Positions 8,312 through 17,094 of a stretch of 64,000 bases of DNA are shown here, piece by piece. Made by a program: the position numbers and the translations under genes. Location of the stretch: the NCBI GenBank assembly GCA_016840095.1, contig JAEOSZ010000095.1, positions 46,060-110,059 of the forward strand, written 5' to 3'. Origin of the DNA: Candidatus Heimdallarchaeota archaeon. GTDB taxonomy: Archaea > Asgardarchaeota > Heimdallarchaeia > Heimdallarchaeales > Heimdallarchaeaceae. Each line of letters begins with the position of its first letter. Within the stretch, counting starts at the first letter, position 1. The notes under the pieces are model-generated. The model did not search any database. It was not told the DNA's origin and saw only the letters and a list, made by a program, of their open reading frames with translations.

Positions 8312-8551
8312 TTATTTTGTTTTTTTAATTACATAACGAAATATTCCGTTATCAACGGATTGATCCGCTAATTCGTGTCCAGTTGAATTGGTCCATGCTT
8401 TGAAATCTGCAACAGATCCTGGATCAGTAGCAACAACTTCTAGGTACTCCCCAACTGCTATTTCTCCAATTGCTTTCTTTGTTCTTAAAATTGGGAGAGG
8501 ACAACTTAGATTTTTTGCGTCAAGTGTTTTTGCGATTTTTATATCAGACAT
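8312..8551 (-). CDS. TusA family sulfurtransferase
   Basis: 79 residues from ATG at 8551. The ribosome site AAGGTGA seven bases ahead of this ATG decides against the GTG nine bases upstream. The family signature is KNLSCPLPILRTKKAI, whose cysteine in CPxP is the persulfide carrier, followed by the usual beta-alpha-beta core ending FRYVIKK. TusA proteins move activated sulfur to tRNA thiolation or to sulfur oxidation and reduction enzymes. Here the neighbours (SQR, DsrE2, DsrE) favour dissimilatory or detoxifying sulfur handling. It is one of two TusA genes in the operon, either side of the SQR gene. Confidence 0.92.
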   Translation of the reverse strand: MSDIKIAKTLDAKNLSCPLPILRTKKAIGEIAVGEYLEVVATDPGSVADFKAWTNSTGHELADQSVDNGIFRYVIKKTK

Positions 8552-8561
8552 TTTTTTCACC

Positions 8562-9704
8562 TTACAAATAGCCCTTAATTAGAGCCTTGAAATAAACAAT
8601 TTTGAATGCTTTCTTGAATAATCCATATAGAAATAAGTTGTGTAAACCAAATTTTCTAGGAGCATAGTTATAACTAAATACCAATAACATTGATCTGCGG
8701 AATGAAGTGACTACAAAACAAACAGTAAAACCTCCGTATTTCTTAGTAGGTTCCTTTCCTTTCATTTCAAGTAGAATGTTTTTTATCAGCGCAGGAGCTG
8801 AAAAATGAGCAGCTGCTCCAGATTTTGAAATTGGCATATCAGTGCAATCACCTATTGCATACATACTTTTCTGATCTTTTACTTTTAGTGTAAACTTATC
8901 AGTACGAACAAATCCTTCGCGATCTCCTATACCTGCATCGAAAATTACTTTGTGCCCAACATGAGGTGGAATTAAGACTAATAAATCGTATTCTATCTCT
9001 TCTCCTTCTAGAGAAATAATTTTTTGATTTTCTTTATCAACTTCTTCATAGTTGAAGAATTCAACAAATTCTATCCCTCGTTTGTCAAAGAGTTTTTGAA
9101 CTTTTTCAGAGACTCTTGCTTCTGGATATGGTCGCATTAGTGGATAGAGATATTTAATTGTGGTCTTATCACGTAGTTTGATCTTCCTTAGGTAAGTGTC
9201 AAGTAAAAAGGTAAATTCAGCAGGTGCGGGAGGGCATTTGTATGGTACTGTTGATGGAGAAATTACAATAGTTCCACCTTTGAAGTTCTTAAGTGCATCT
9301 TGGAATTTCTTTGTAGCATCAGCTAGATAGAAATGATGAATTTTATCATCTTCATAAGAATCAACTTGCTCTTCATCCATTTTAGCTCCTGTTGCTAAGA
9401 CTAAGTAGTCATAAAGTAGGGTTTCTCCATTAGATAAGGCAATCTGTTTCTTTTCAGAATCAATATTTGTTGCAACTGTTCTCAGCCAAGTAGCTTTACC
9501 ACTAAGGACTTTGTTCATTGGTTTAGTAAACTTAGATTGAGGATATTTCTTAAAACCCCAAAAAACGTATTGAGGTTCATAAATGTTGAATTCGTTGGGT
9601 TCAATTAAGATTACTTTGGCATCTTTTCTACGTAGTTTCCTAGCTAATTTATTAGCTACTGTAATTCCTGCAAAACCTCCACCAACAATGACTATATTTT
9701 TCAT
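8562..9704 (-). CDS. Sulfide:quinone oxidoreductase-like flavoprotein
   Basis: A 380-residue FAD enzyme. The N-terminus IVIVGGGFAGITVANKL is the dinucleotide-binding fold, VLATGAKM is the second conserved strand, and AIGDCTD closes the FAD site. Two cysteines match the redox pair of sulfide:quinone oxidoreductases: one in YKCPPAPAEFTF and one in GFTVCFVVTSF. The C-terminal 50 residues are hydrophobic and basic, as expected for monotopic membrane attachment next to the quinone. The reaction is oxidation of sulfide to sulfane sulfur or polysulfide with reduction of quinone. Flanking TusA genes are the natural sulfur acceptors. An AGAGG ribosome site precedes the ATG. A related type II NADH dehydrogenase is less likely because of the two cysteines. 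Confidence 0.88.
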   Translation of the reverse strand: MKNIVIVGGGFAGITVANKLARKLRRKDAKVILIEPNEFNIYEPQYVFWGFKKYPQSKFTKPMNKVLSGKATWLRTVATNIDSEKKQIALSNGETLLYDYLVLATGAKMDEEQVDSYEDDKIHHFYLADATKKFQDALKNFKGGTIVISPSTVPYKCPPAPAEFTFLLDTYLRKIKLRDKTTIKYLYPLMRPYPEARVSEKVQKLFDKRGIEFVEFFNYEEVDKENQKIISLEGEEIEYDLLVLIPPHVGHKVIFDAGIGDREGFVRTDKFTLKVKDQKSMYAIGDCTDMPISKSGAAAHFSAPALIKNILLEMKGKEPTKKYGGFTVCFVVTSFRRSMLLVFSYNYAPRKFGLHNLFLYGLFKKAFKIVYFKALIKGYL

Positions 9705-9715
9705 AATCTAATCCT

Positions 9716-9955
9716 CTAGTGTAATTTCTTGACAATGTATTTGTCGTGATCTTCTAAGTTGATGATTTCAACTAATTCATGCTTTGCTTTCTTTATCCAA
9801 GCAGGAACATCATTACGTGTTCCTTCATCAGAACTAAGAAGAGCTAATAATTCACCAACTTCAGCTTGACGAATCATTTTAATCAATTCCATCATTGGTC
9901 CAGGACAAAAACTTCCCCTGGCATCTATTTCTATAGCGATTTCATACTCTGTCAT
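9716..9955 (-). CDS. TusA family sulfurtransferase, first gene of the sulfur operon
   Basis: 79 residues with the TusA signature DARGSFCPGPMMELIKMI; the cysteine of CPxP carries the persulfide. A GGTGA ribosome site lies just ahead of the ATG. It differs clearly from the second TusA (CPLP against CPGP, and a more acidic C-terminus), so the two copies probably have different partners and do not represent a recent duplication. As the first gene behind the promoter at about 10000, followed at ten bases by the SQR gene, it is the likeliest direct acceptor of sulfur from SQR. Confidence 0.9.
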   Translation of the reverse strand: MTEYEIAIEIDARGSFCPGPMMELIKMIRQAEVGELLALLSSDEGTRNDVPAWIKKAKHELVEIINLEDHDKYIVKKLH

Positions 9956-9998
9956 ACATTCACCAATTGTTTCCGATTATGACATTCATCTGCACAAC

Positions 9999-10010
9999 CG
10001 TTTTTAAGCC
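9999..10010 (-). promoter_or_regulatory. Predicted TATA/BRE promoter of the sulfur operon
   Basis: On the minus strand, GGCTTAAAAACGG has the form of an archaeal TATA box with a purine-rich BRE (CCAAAGGC) just upstream. It lies 45-55 bases ahead of the first TusA start codon, which allows a transcription start near 9977 and a short leader carrying the GGTGA ribosome site. The assignment rests on sequence and spacing only. Confidence 0.5.
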
Positions 10011-10016
10011 TTTGGA

Positions 10017-10051
10017 TTTGTATACAAATATACTATTGTACTCTGGAGTAC
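10017..10051. promoter_or_regulatory. Pair of palindromes, candidate operators
   Basis: Two palindromes lie between the divergent sulfur operon and the M14 peptidase gene: TTTGTATACAAA at 10017-10028 (perfect) and GTACTCTGGAGTAC at 10038-10051 (six-base arms around TG). Their centres are 22 bases apart, about two helical turns, and the first begins seven bases upstream of the putative TATA box of the sulfur operon. This is a natural site for a dimeric winged-helix regulator such as the one encoded at 7026-7433. Confidence 0.45.
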
Positions 10052-10123
10052 TTGTTCGTTCTACAATAAGTAAATCTGTTGAACTAGTGATATTTATTAA
10101 TAGTTAGTATACTTTATTGAATA

Positions 10124-11809
10124 ATGAATAGAAAAGCTTCAGCAGTAGTTACGATTCTACTCTTTCTTAACTATCAATTTCTATCTGTTGCAATTGATGC
10201 TTCTATACCTATTAACATTAGAAAACAAGAAGCAGAACCATATCATTGGATTTGGGAAGAGCTTTACGGAGCTCCAGGTTCCATACCTGGAGAAGATGTT
10301 GTTTTCTGGGGAGAAAATCTAGGTCCATATCATAACTATACTGAACTAAGTACAAGACTGTCGATACTCAATTCAACCTTCTCAGAGTTTGTTGATTTAT
10401 ATTCAATTGGTCAAACCTGGCATGGGAGAGAGATTTGGTGTATTAAGTTAACTAATGAAACAGTTTCTACTCCCAAAACAGAATTCTATATTGTTGGAGC
10501 TCATCATGCTCGAGAAATGATTTCTGTTGAAAATTGCCTTTATTTCATTGATAAGATTATATATGAGACTGGGTTTGGATTTTATGAAAATCTTCTAACT
10601 ACAACTGAAATCTATGTTATACCCATGCTTAATCCAGATGGTCTCTCAATCATGCATTTCTATCCTGAACAAAGAAAAAATCTCAGACCAATTGATGATG
10701 AGGGAGATAACACAACTGACGAAAACCTGGATGGTTTCCTCGATGATGAACTAGAACGACTTTATTTCTGGAATGAAACTTCTAATGCGTCTGAAATTGT
10801 GCAAGAAGACCTTGATGGTGACTTCTCAATAGGTGAAGATTTACCTGGAGGTGTAGATCTGAATCGTAACTATGGAGCTTTTTGGAATGGAACAGGTTCT
10901 TCTCCAGATAAGATAAATCCTCTTTATCGAGGACCAGAACCATTCAGTGAAAATGAAACACGTGCCATTAGAGATTTTATGAAACAACATTTCTTCAATT
11001 TTGCTTTAAGTATGCATAGTGGAATTGAAGCTATTATTCCTCCATGGGGTAACAATGGTTCTCTACCAACAAAAGATGAAGTTGAATATAATGCACTAAT
11101 GGCTGAACTAAAGACTTTGACACTATTCCCCTTCTGGAATGAAACAGCTGGTTATTTAGCAAATGGTGTTTGGACTGATTACTGTTATCTTTTCCATGAT
11201 ATTGTTTGTTTTACACTAGAAGTTTATGAAACTGTATGGAATGGTAATTATTTTGACTACTACAATCCTTCTGGAAATGGAATATTAGCTAATTGTGAGA
11301 TGGTGTTTGATGCCTTAGTTTTCATGGCTGAAGGACCTCAGTTAACATACTCAAATAGTCTACCTTCAATTACAGTATTCTCACCTAGAAGTCCTAACCA
11401 AGTATTTGATAATTATACAATTGAATGGACTATGTCTGATTTGGAAGATGAGAATCTAAATTGTTCAGTCTTGGTCTCAGCTGATGGTTTTACATGGACT
11501 GTTCTTGCAGACAACCTAATTGATGAAACAAGTTATTTCTGGAATGTAACAGATGTTCAACCTGGTTCATATTACTTGAAAATTGCAGTTTCTGATGGAG
11601 ATAATTGGATCACTGATATCGGAGAGATCAGATTAAATGTTAAAAGGGAAGTAGAGAGTTCTAGATTTGGTTTCTGGTTGTTAGCCATACTATTTGGTGG
11701 TTTAGCTGCAATTTTTATTTTCTTCAATATTAGAAAACAAAAAAGTGTTGGCAAAATGTGGGATGATGAAAAAATTACAGATGAAAAAACAGATACTGTA
11801 GACAACTAA
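10124..11809 (+). CDS. Secreted membrane-anchored M14 zinc carboxypeptidase
   Basis: A 561-residue exported enzyme. A signal peptide covers roughly the first 25 residues. The carboxypeptidase domain keeps the zinc ligands in GAHHAREM (HxxE) and SMHSG (H), the substrate arginine region VDLNRNYGAFW, and the catalytic glutamate in FTLEVYETVW. Between ligand groups is an acidic insert (EDLDGDFSIGEDLPGG) that resembles a calcium-binding loop seen in other archaeal members. An Ig/FnIII-like domain follows (residues 415-505), then one membrane helix and a charged tail. It should remove C-terminal residues from peptides outside the cell, feeding peptide uptake. A TATA-like stretch (GTATACTTTATT) sits 20-30 bases ahead of the ATG. 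Confidence 0.92.
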   Translation: MNRKASAVVTILLFLNYQFLSVAIDASIPINIRKQEAEPYHWIWEELYGAPGSIPGEDVVFWGENLGPYHNYTELSTRLSILNSTFSEFVDLYSIGQTWHGREIWCIKLTNETVSTPKTEFYIVGAHHAREMISVENCLYFIDKIIYETGFGFYENLLTTTEIYVIPMLNPDGLSIMHFYPEQRKNLRPIDDEGDNTTDENLDGFLDDELERLYFWNETSNASEIVQEDLDGDFSIGEDLPGGVDLNRNYGAFWNGTGSSPDKINPLYRGPEPFSENETRAIRDFMKQHFFNFALSMHSGIEAIIPPWGNNGSLPTKDEVEYNALMAELKTLTLFPFWNETAGYLANGVWTDYCYLFHDIVCFTLEVYETVWNGNYFDYYNPSGNGILANCEMVFDALVFMAEGPQLTYSNSLPSITVFSPRSPNQVFDNYTIEWTMSDLEDENLNCSVLVSADGFTWTVLADNLIDETSYFWNVTDVQPGSYYLKIAVSDGDNWITDIGEIRLNVKREVESSRFGFWLLAILFGGLAAIFIFFNIRKQKSVGKMWDDEKITDEKTDTVDN

Positions 11810-11892
11810 CATAAATTGGTGAAACTAGCAAGTTTTTTAAATCTGGTATCTAATATTATTATTATTAGTGGAAAGGATTAAGGGGTTCTAAC

Positions 11893-13035
11893 ATGCAAGC
11901 TCAATTATACATAACTCTGAAGTATGTTGTAGCTGTTGCATTATTCTGTGGTTTTATTGTGGCTATTTTCTTTGGTAGACGAAGACAAAATCCATTCTAT
12001 ATCCCTTGGTCAATTTTCTTGATTTCTTTTGGTTTATTTCAACTGATGGATGCTTTAACAAACCAATATGGAGTATTGCAAAGAATTGATGATATGCTGC
12101 CACCTGTTGGTAATGATACCATTCTTTTTCGATTGCTAAATGTTACGCACGCTTTAGCCATGATATTTCTATTTGCATCTTGTTTAGAGCAATCCATGAT
12201 TGTTCCTCCAAGAGCTAGTAGAATTATTGCTGCAAGTTTAACACTATTAGTTCTCTATTTTATTGTTATTCCACTAGAAGCGACACTTTTCAGTTTTGGA
12301 ACTCTTACCATTTCCATATATGGTAGATTGTTTACAGAGTTTTATGGTTTCATTTTTGGATTCATTGTTTTGTGTAGTGCTTTCCTACTGATTCCTGTAT
12401 TCATTCGTTATCTCAAACTATCACTTATTTCAAAGAATAACAGAATTAGATGGAAAACTATTATTACTTTTACTGTGTTCTTAATGTTACTTGGTTTAGC
12501 ATTTCTTATGACTGTGAGAAGAAAAGTAACAGAGAACGGTATGAATGAAAATACTTTTGCTATTTTTGAGATAGTTTACTCTTTCTTCATAGTATCAATA
12601 ATAGCGATTTATCAGAGTCAATCTGTTTCACATGGTATTGAAACAATAATAGTTGTTGATAGGGAAGGAAATCCTCTCCTTGGTTATTCTCCTTTTAGAA
12701 GAAGAAGGATTTCATTTGAGGAAAAGATTATTGCTGCTTCTGGGTATCTATCAGGGCTTTTTCACTTCATACATGACTATGTTGCTACGACAGACAAAGA
12801 AGAATTTAAGGAGCTAAAAACCACTTCCTCTACACTTTCTTTCTATGCTGGTGAAAAGATATTTATGATTGTTCAGTCGAAAATCTCAGGGGATCGATTA
12901 GATAAAACAACAAATACAGTTCTTTCAGAATTGGACAAATATCTTGTTGATTTTGAAGCTAATAGATTACCGTCTGAAGAACAGGTTGATGATATGATCA
13001 ACTTATTGGAAAAAAATTTCTACCTAATTGCTTGA
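11893..13035 (+). CDS. Seven-helix membrane protein with longin/roadblock-like cytosolic tail
   Basis: A 380-residue protein with seven predicted membrane helices in the first 240 residues and a soluble C-terminal domain of about 140. The tail starts TIIVVDREGNPLLGYSPF and continues with a long helix, a strand and a second helix. This pattern matches the roadblock/longin (profilin-like) fold used by small-GTPase regulators. A seven-helix sensor carrying such a tail suggests a receptor that signals to GTPases, but that is inference. The ribosome site AAGGGG precedes the ATG. No ligand motif or enzyme domain is visible. Confidence 0.7.
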   Translation: MQAQLYITLKYVVAVALFCGFIVAIFFGRRRQNPFYIPWSIFLISFGLFQLMDALTNQYGVLQRIDDMLPPVGNDTILFRLLNVTHALAMIFLFASCLEQSMIVPPRASRIIAASLTLLVLYFIVIPLEATLFSFGTLTISIYGRLFTEFYGFIFGFIVLCSAFLLIPVFIRYLKLSLISKNNRIRWKTIITFTVFLMLLGLAFLMTVRRKVTENGMNENTFAIFEIVYSFFIVSIIAIYQSQSVSHGIETIIVVDREGNPLLGYSPFRRRRISFEEKIIAASGYLSGLFHFIHDYVATTDKEEFKELKTTSSTLSFYAGEKIFMIVQSKISGDRLDKTTNTVLSELDKYLVDFEANRLPSEEQVDDMINLLEKNFYLIA

Positions 13036-13079
13036 CATTTGCACCAAAACTTATATCTTGAAAATAATATTTTCATTTA

Positions 13080-14396
13080 ATGCTATCTATTGCGTTTGTT
13101 CTTGGAACAAGACCAGAAATAATCAAACTAGCCCCGATTATTTTTGAAGTTGAAAAAAGAGAAATTATACATACTATAATTCACACAGGTCAGCATTATG
13201 ATGAGAATCTTTCTTCAGAAATTTTTAAATCAGTAGGTCTTCGATCTCCTGATTATAATCTTGAAGTTAAAACAAAAATACCACATAAACAGCTTAGTGA
13301 GATGATAGAGAAACTTGGAGAAGTTTACTTAGAGGTAAAACCATCAGTAGTATTATCTGTGGGTGATACAACTAGTGTATTAGCCAGTAGTTTAGCATGT
13401 ATTCAGACAGGGATTCCATATGGTCATGTTGAAGCAGGTTTAAGATCCTTTGATCTTACTATGCCAGAGGAGAGAAATAGAAGATTAGTTGACCACATGT
13501 CCTCAATTCTGTTTGCACCTTCTGAAAGAGCGGTAATTAACCTAAATAATGAAGGAATTGAAGCAAAGAGAATTCATCAAACAGGAAATACAACAATTGA
13601 TTCAATTCGTATTTTCAAAACTTTGATTCACAAAAAAGATACAAAATCTGCTGATATCATTCTAGAACAAGTTAATGATTTCTTTGTTCTTGCTACAATT
13701 CATAGAGTTTCAAATGTAGAAAACAAAGAGAACTTAGAAGAAATTGTGAAAGCACTAGTAGAATTCAAGGATCACTCAATCGTTCTACTTATACATCCTA
13801 GAACCATGAAAAAAATAGAAGAATATGATTTGCACAAAACAATGAAGCAAAACAAGAAACTTTATTTGTTTTCGCCAGTAGATTATCCTTCCTTACTAAA
13901 ACTACTCAAACACAAGAATTGCTTATTAGTTTTGACTGATTCTGGAGGATTACAGGAAGAAGCTGCGTACTTGCAAAAACCTTGTTTAACAGTTCGTCCA
14001 AATACAGAAAGACCTGAAACAGTTGAACATGAGATCAACTTTTTAGTTGAAATAAAAGCATCTAAAATCTTGCAAAAAATATCTCTAATTTTATCTGAAG
14101 ATTTTGAATATAGATTTTCTACTTTTAAAACTCCTTATGGTGAAGGTTATGCAAGTCAAGAGATATTAAATTTAATTGAATCTAACTTCAAATTACTCAG
14201 CTTCAAATCACCCAGTAATTATCGTTCTGGCTCAAAATCTTACAACCTTTTGGAAATGGGTGTATCTATGGATAAGGAACTTATTAAGGATCAATTTAAT
14301 TGTCAACTAGTATCTTCATTTGATGAAAATGGATATCCAAAGAAGCTTGAAGATAAATTGAAAAAAGGGGATAGGGTTAGGATTCTGAAAGATTGA
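13080..14396 (+). CDS. wecB: UDP-N-acetylglucosamine 2-epimerase (non-hydrolysing)
   Basis: The first 355 residues form a complete GT-B-fold epimerase: LGTRPEIIKLAPI at the N-terminus, HTGQHYD, VHVEAGLRS as GHVEAGLRS, MPEERNR, and SGGLQEEAAYLQKPCLTVR, the UDP-binding motif. It interconverts UDP-GlcNAc and UDP-ManNAc for surface glycans or N-glycosylation. An additional 70 residues at the C-terminus end with DKLKKGDRVRILKD, beyond the usual family length, and may be a small appended domain. The gene stands alone on the plus strand and ends one base before the convergent TauE gene. Identification is firm; the role of the tail is unknown. Confidence 0.93.
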   Translation: MLSIAFVLGTRPEIIKLAPIIFEVEKREIIHTIIHTGQHYDENLSSEIFKSVGLRSPDYNLEVKTKIPHKQLSEMIEKLGEVYLEVKPSVVLSVGDTTSVLASSLACIQTGIPYGHVEAGLRSFDLTMPEERNRRLVDHMSSILFAPSERAVINLNNEGIEAKRIHQTGNTTIDSIRIFKTLIHKKDTKSADIILEQVNDFFVLATIHRVSNVENKENLEEIVKALVEFKDHSIVLLIHPRTMKKIEEYDLHKTMKQNKKLYLFSPVDYPSLLKLLKHKNCLLVLTDSGGLQEEAAYLQKPCLTVRPNTERPETVEHEINFLVEIKASKILQKISLILSEDFEYRFSTFKTPYGEGYASQEILNLIESNFKLLSFKSPSNYRSGSKSYNLLEMGVSMDKELIKDQFNCQLVSSFDENGYPKKLEDKLKKGDRVRILKD

Positions 14397-14397
14397 T

Positions 14398-15387
14398 CTA
14401 CCAATTTATAAGTCCTATTGCTTTCAAAAGAACCCTTATTGCTGCAAAAGTTGCTAAAGACCAAAATCCTACTAGAATTATCTCTGACTTTATCCTATGT
14501 AGAAACCTTGGCACTATATTTGCCGTTATAACTGTACCTGCAGCCATTAATAAGACAATATCCCACTGAATAGAAGCTCCGGTAGGTACTCCTGAACCGA
14601 ATATGTCAAAAGATCTTATGAGAACTGCAAATGGTGTGGCAAACAATATTGTAAAAGTTGATGTTGCAGTTGCTACAGCTGCTGGAACACCCAAAGCCAT
14701 TGTTAGGATTGGAACATAGATAACGCCACCACCAAGTCCAAGAGTTGCACCAACAAATCCTCCAAGTATTGCAATGAAAATTCCAGGGATAAGTTTAGCC
14801 CTATACTTGAATTTAACACCTCTTTTATCTTCAAAATCTCTATAGAATGTTGTTCTTTTCCACCAAGGTCTAGCCATCTGCTCTTTATCACAATCTTCCT
14901 CTAAACACTCATCCGTTTCTGTTTCAAGACCTCTCCGTTTTTTTATCCAAGCAATGAAGATCGTAGTTAATTTGTATAATGCTATAGCAATCATCGTTGC
15001 ACCAAAGATAATCTGAAAGACATCTTTATTGACCTCTTGAACTTTTAACCATTGAGAAAATAATGCCCCAGATATTGCACCAGGAATTGCAAAAACCATA
15101 AATCTAACCGCTAAAGCATAATCGATTCTTTTCTCTCTTATATAAGAAATAGAACCACTCAAAGCAGTAAAAATAATAACACCAAGAGAGGTTGCAGTTG
15201 CTGTTGCACCAAGTAGTTCAGGATCTCCAACTTTATCTAATAGCAAACCACTGAAGGCAATAAGTAGGATTGGTACATTTAGTAAACCTCCACCAATTCC
15301 AAAAGTTGGTGATACAGCTCCACTAAGAAGTCCTGCCCCAAAGAGTGCTAAATAGGTCCACCATTGAAAGTGTTCAAACATTACCAT
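14398..15387 (-). CDS. TauE/SafE family sulfite/organosulfonate exporter
   Basis: A 329-residue membrane protein with two repeated halves, each starting with the glycine-rich motif GGGLLNVP or GGGVIYVP, and about eight helices. A central cytoplasmic loop carries acidic and basic stretches (ETDECLEEDCDKEQ). The TauE/SafE family moves sulfite, sulfoacetate or related anions out of the cell. The sulfur-transfer operon 5 kb away makes a sulfur anion a reasonable substrate, though the genes are not linked. The start is the first ATG of a tandem pair. Family assignment is strong; the substrate is inferred. Confidence 0.88.
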   Translation of the reverse strand: MVMFEHFQWWTYLALFGAGLLSGAVSPTFGIGGGLLNVPILLIAFSGLLLDKVGDPELLGATATATSLGVIIFTALSGSISYIREKRIDYALAVRFMVFAIPGAISGALFSQWLKVQEVNKDVFQIIFGATMIAIALYKLTTIFIAWIKKRRGLETETDECLEEDCDKEQMARPWWKRTTFYRDFEDKRGVKFKYRAKLIPGIFIAILGGFVGATLGLGGGVIYVPILTMALGVPAAVATATSTFTILFATPFAVLIRSFDIFGSGVPTGASIQWDIVLLMAAGTVITANIVPRFLHRIKSEIILVGFWSLATFAAIRVLLKAIGLINW

Positions 15388-15501
15388 AGTAACACCATTA
15401 ATATTTGAACTCTCATTGAACGTGATATTTAAAACTTTAATGTATGAACAAAATGGGTTATAGCAGAAATGATTTTAAACTACTAAAACATAGGAGAAAC
15501 A

Positions 15502-16362
15502 ATGAGTTCAAACGTCGAATTCTCCTTAGCAGAACATTTTCTTTCACTTATCGATAAGAAAACTATCTGGGAATTGGATATGATTTGTTCAATTCTTAAT
15601 ATTAACGTGGAGGATTTCACTAATTTCATAAACAAGTTTCCTATGGCTTATGGATTATCCGTTCAAGGTAAAAAATTATACATAACACCTGAATTGGTAG
15701 GTGATGTTGTTGATGAAATAAAGAAGTCATTTATTGAATGGTATCAAAGAATCGCTCCTGATGGATATTCTCAAGTGGTTCAAGCAACTATTTCTAGAAG
15801 AACTGAAGAGATTAGAAGTGATACTCCAGAAAGAGTTTCACCTAAAATCAAAATTTCTGTTTATGGAAATAACTATATTGTAGAAGATGTACTAAATGAT
15901 TATCTTGCAAGAGCAGGATTAAGTCCTTCTTTTAACTATACTGGAGGGTATGAGCCAATTGATTTTCAAAAAAACATTGGGAATGAAATATACAACTGTC
16001 AATTCATGTTGATAAATTATAATAGAGATATGATTTCTTTAGCTAATCTTTTATTTGAGATGCCAGAAGCTTTCATCTTCATTTTTGATCCTCTTGACCC
16101 ATTGCAAAGTGATAGGTTAGTCAAGATGATAAAAATCTTGATTTCAAAAAGGAAAAACGATATGTTCATCACTTTTCTAGCTAATGTTAAATCCGAGATA
16201 TCTCAAGATTCCCTAGAGGATGTAGCTAACACTCTTTCTTATCTGGTAGAGTTTCTAGAAGAAAAACCTCAATTTAAGGTATCTTTTGCAATTCTTTCAT
16301 CAACTGATCAAGTTGAGAGAAAAATTAACGATTTAATCCAAACAGCTAGAATGCTATTTTGA
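15502..16362 (+). CDS. Winged-helix protein fused to a degenerate GTPase-like domain
   Basis: A 286-residue protein with an AGGAG ribosome site. Residues 1-80 look like a winged helix. From about residue 110 the chain follows the order of a Ras fold: strand KIKISVYG, then NNYIVEDV where a P-loop GxxxxGKS should be, a second strand (CQFMLINYN), FIFIFDPLDPLQS (matching VFDxTDPxSF), and MFITFLANVKSE (matching the NKxD strand). The final segment is SFAILSSTDQVERKINDLI, where SAK and the last helix are expected. The lysine and serine of G1, the G3 glycine and the G4 NKxD are missing, so it probably does not bind GTP in the usual way. This is inference from pattern, not a database match. Confidence 0.65.
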   Translation: MSSNVEFSLAEHFLSLIDKKTIWELDMICSILNINVEDFTNFINKFPMAYGLSVQGKKLYITPELVGDVVDEIKKSFIEWYQRIAPDGYSQVVQATISRRTEEIRSDTPERVSPKIKISVYGNNYIVEDVLNDYLARAGLSPSFNYTGGYEPIDFQKNIGNEIYNCQFMLINYNRDMISLANLLFEMPEAFIFIFDPLDPLQSDRLVKMIKILISKRKNDMFITFLANVKSEISQDSLEDVANTLSYLVEFLEEKPQFKVSFAILSSTDQVERKINDLIQTARMLF

Positions 16363-17094
16363 TCTTATTTCTGTAACTTGTTTGGATTTAGTTTTCTTCT
16401 TTGGTGATTGTTTTTTGTACATCTGTTCTTCTAGATAATCACCTAGTTCAGGAAAAGCTCTAAAAGCTAGGTATAACTGATATGTACCTATTGCAAGAGA
16501 AACAAAGAATAACCCAAATAAAACAAAACCTATTATGAGAAAAACTGTATAAATGGTTTCATTTGAAAGAATGCCTAATGCAAGAACACTTACTGTAAAA
16601 GAACTATAAGCAAGAGCTTGAATAAGATAAGCAATTGATAAAAATGGTAAAGGATTTCTCGGCATGAGTTTCTTTATATACAAAGTAACGAGATCTCTGT
16701 AAAAGAAGTAAAAGCCTATTGATATTGCTAGAAGAGAGAGAATCTGTAATATGGCAAAAATATAGAAGAAAGCTATAGTATACACGAATTCTCCAATTAT
16801 CAAACTGATTTGAGATAGGAGAAGTCCCACACTACCCCCAAAAATAAATCCTATTGTTTTTTTACTTCTCTCCCACTTTACAACAGGATCATAGGTCAGA
16901 TTAAAAACGCCCCAACAAAACCCTACTAAGCCAAGAATTATTGGAATTAAGGGAATTTGCTGAGCCTTCCATCCTATAAGCATAGTATCTTGAAAAAACT
17001 TTGAACTAGCTGCTACAAGTACATAGAAGAAGAAAACCAAAACTGAACTATTGATAATAAATTTGGAATGTTGTTTGCGGTTAATTATCCTCAC
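16354..17094 (-). CDS. Multi-helix membrane protein, function unknown
   Basis: A 246-residue protein with about six or seven membrane helices and a strongly basic C-terminal tail (KKQSPKKKTKSK), likely cytoplasmic. The GTG start lies inside the end of the preceding gene (14-base overlap), with GGGTGAGG as the ribosome site, so it is translationally coupled as the last of a three-gene operon. Its 3' end overlaps the convergent winged-helix/GTPase-like gene by nine bases. I recognise no family. The three proteins share a similar helix-rich plan and may have arisen from each other. Confidence 0.65.
   Translation of the reverse strand: MRIINRKQHSKFIINSSVLVFFFYVLVAASSKFFQDTMLIGWKAQQIPLIPIILGLVGFCWGVFNLTYDPVVKWERSKKTIGFIFGGSVGLLLSQISLIIGEFVYTIAFFYIFAILQILSLLAISIGFYFFYRDLVTLYIKKLMPRNPLPFLSIAYLIQALAYSSFTVSVLALGILSNETIYTVFLIIGFVLFGLFFVSLAIGTYQLYLAFRAFPELGDYLEEQMYKKQSPKKKTKSKQVTEIRSK

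Noticed and set aside
7444..9955. Duplication of one TusA gene within the sulfur operon
   Set aside because: The two TusA proteins differ over most of their length outside the fold core, so they are not a recent tandem duplication.
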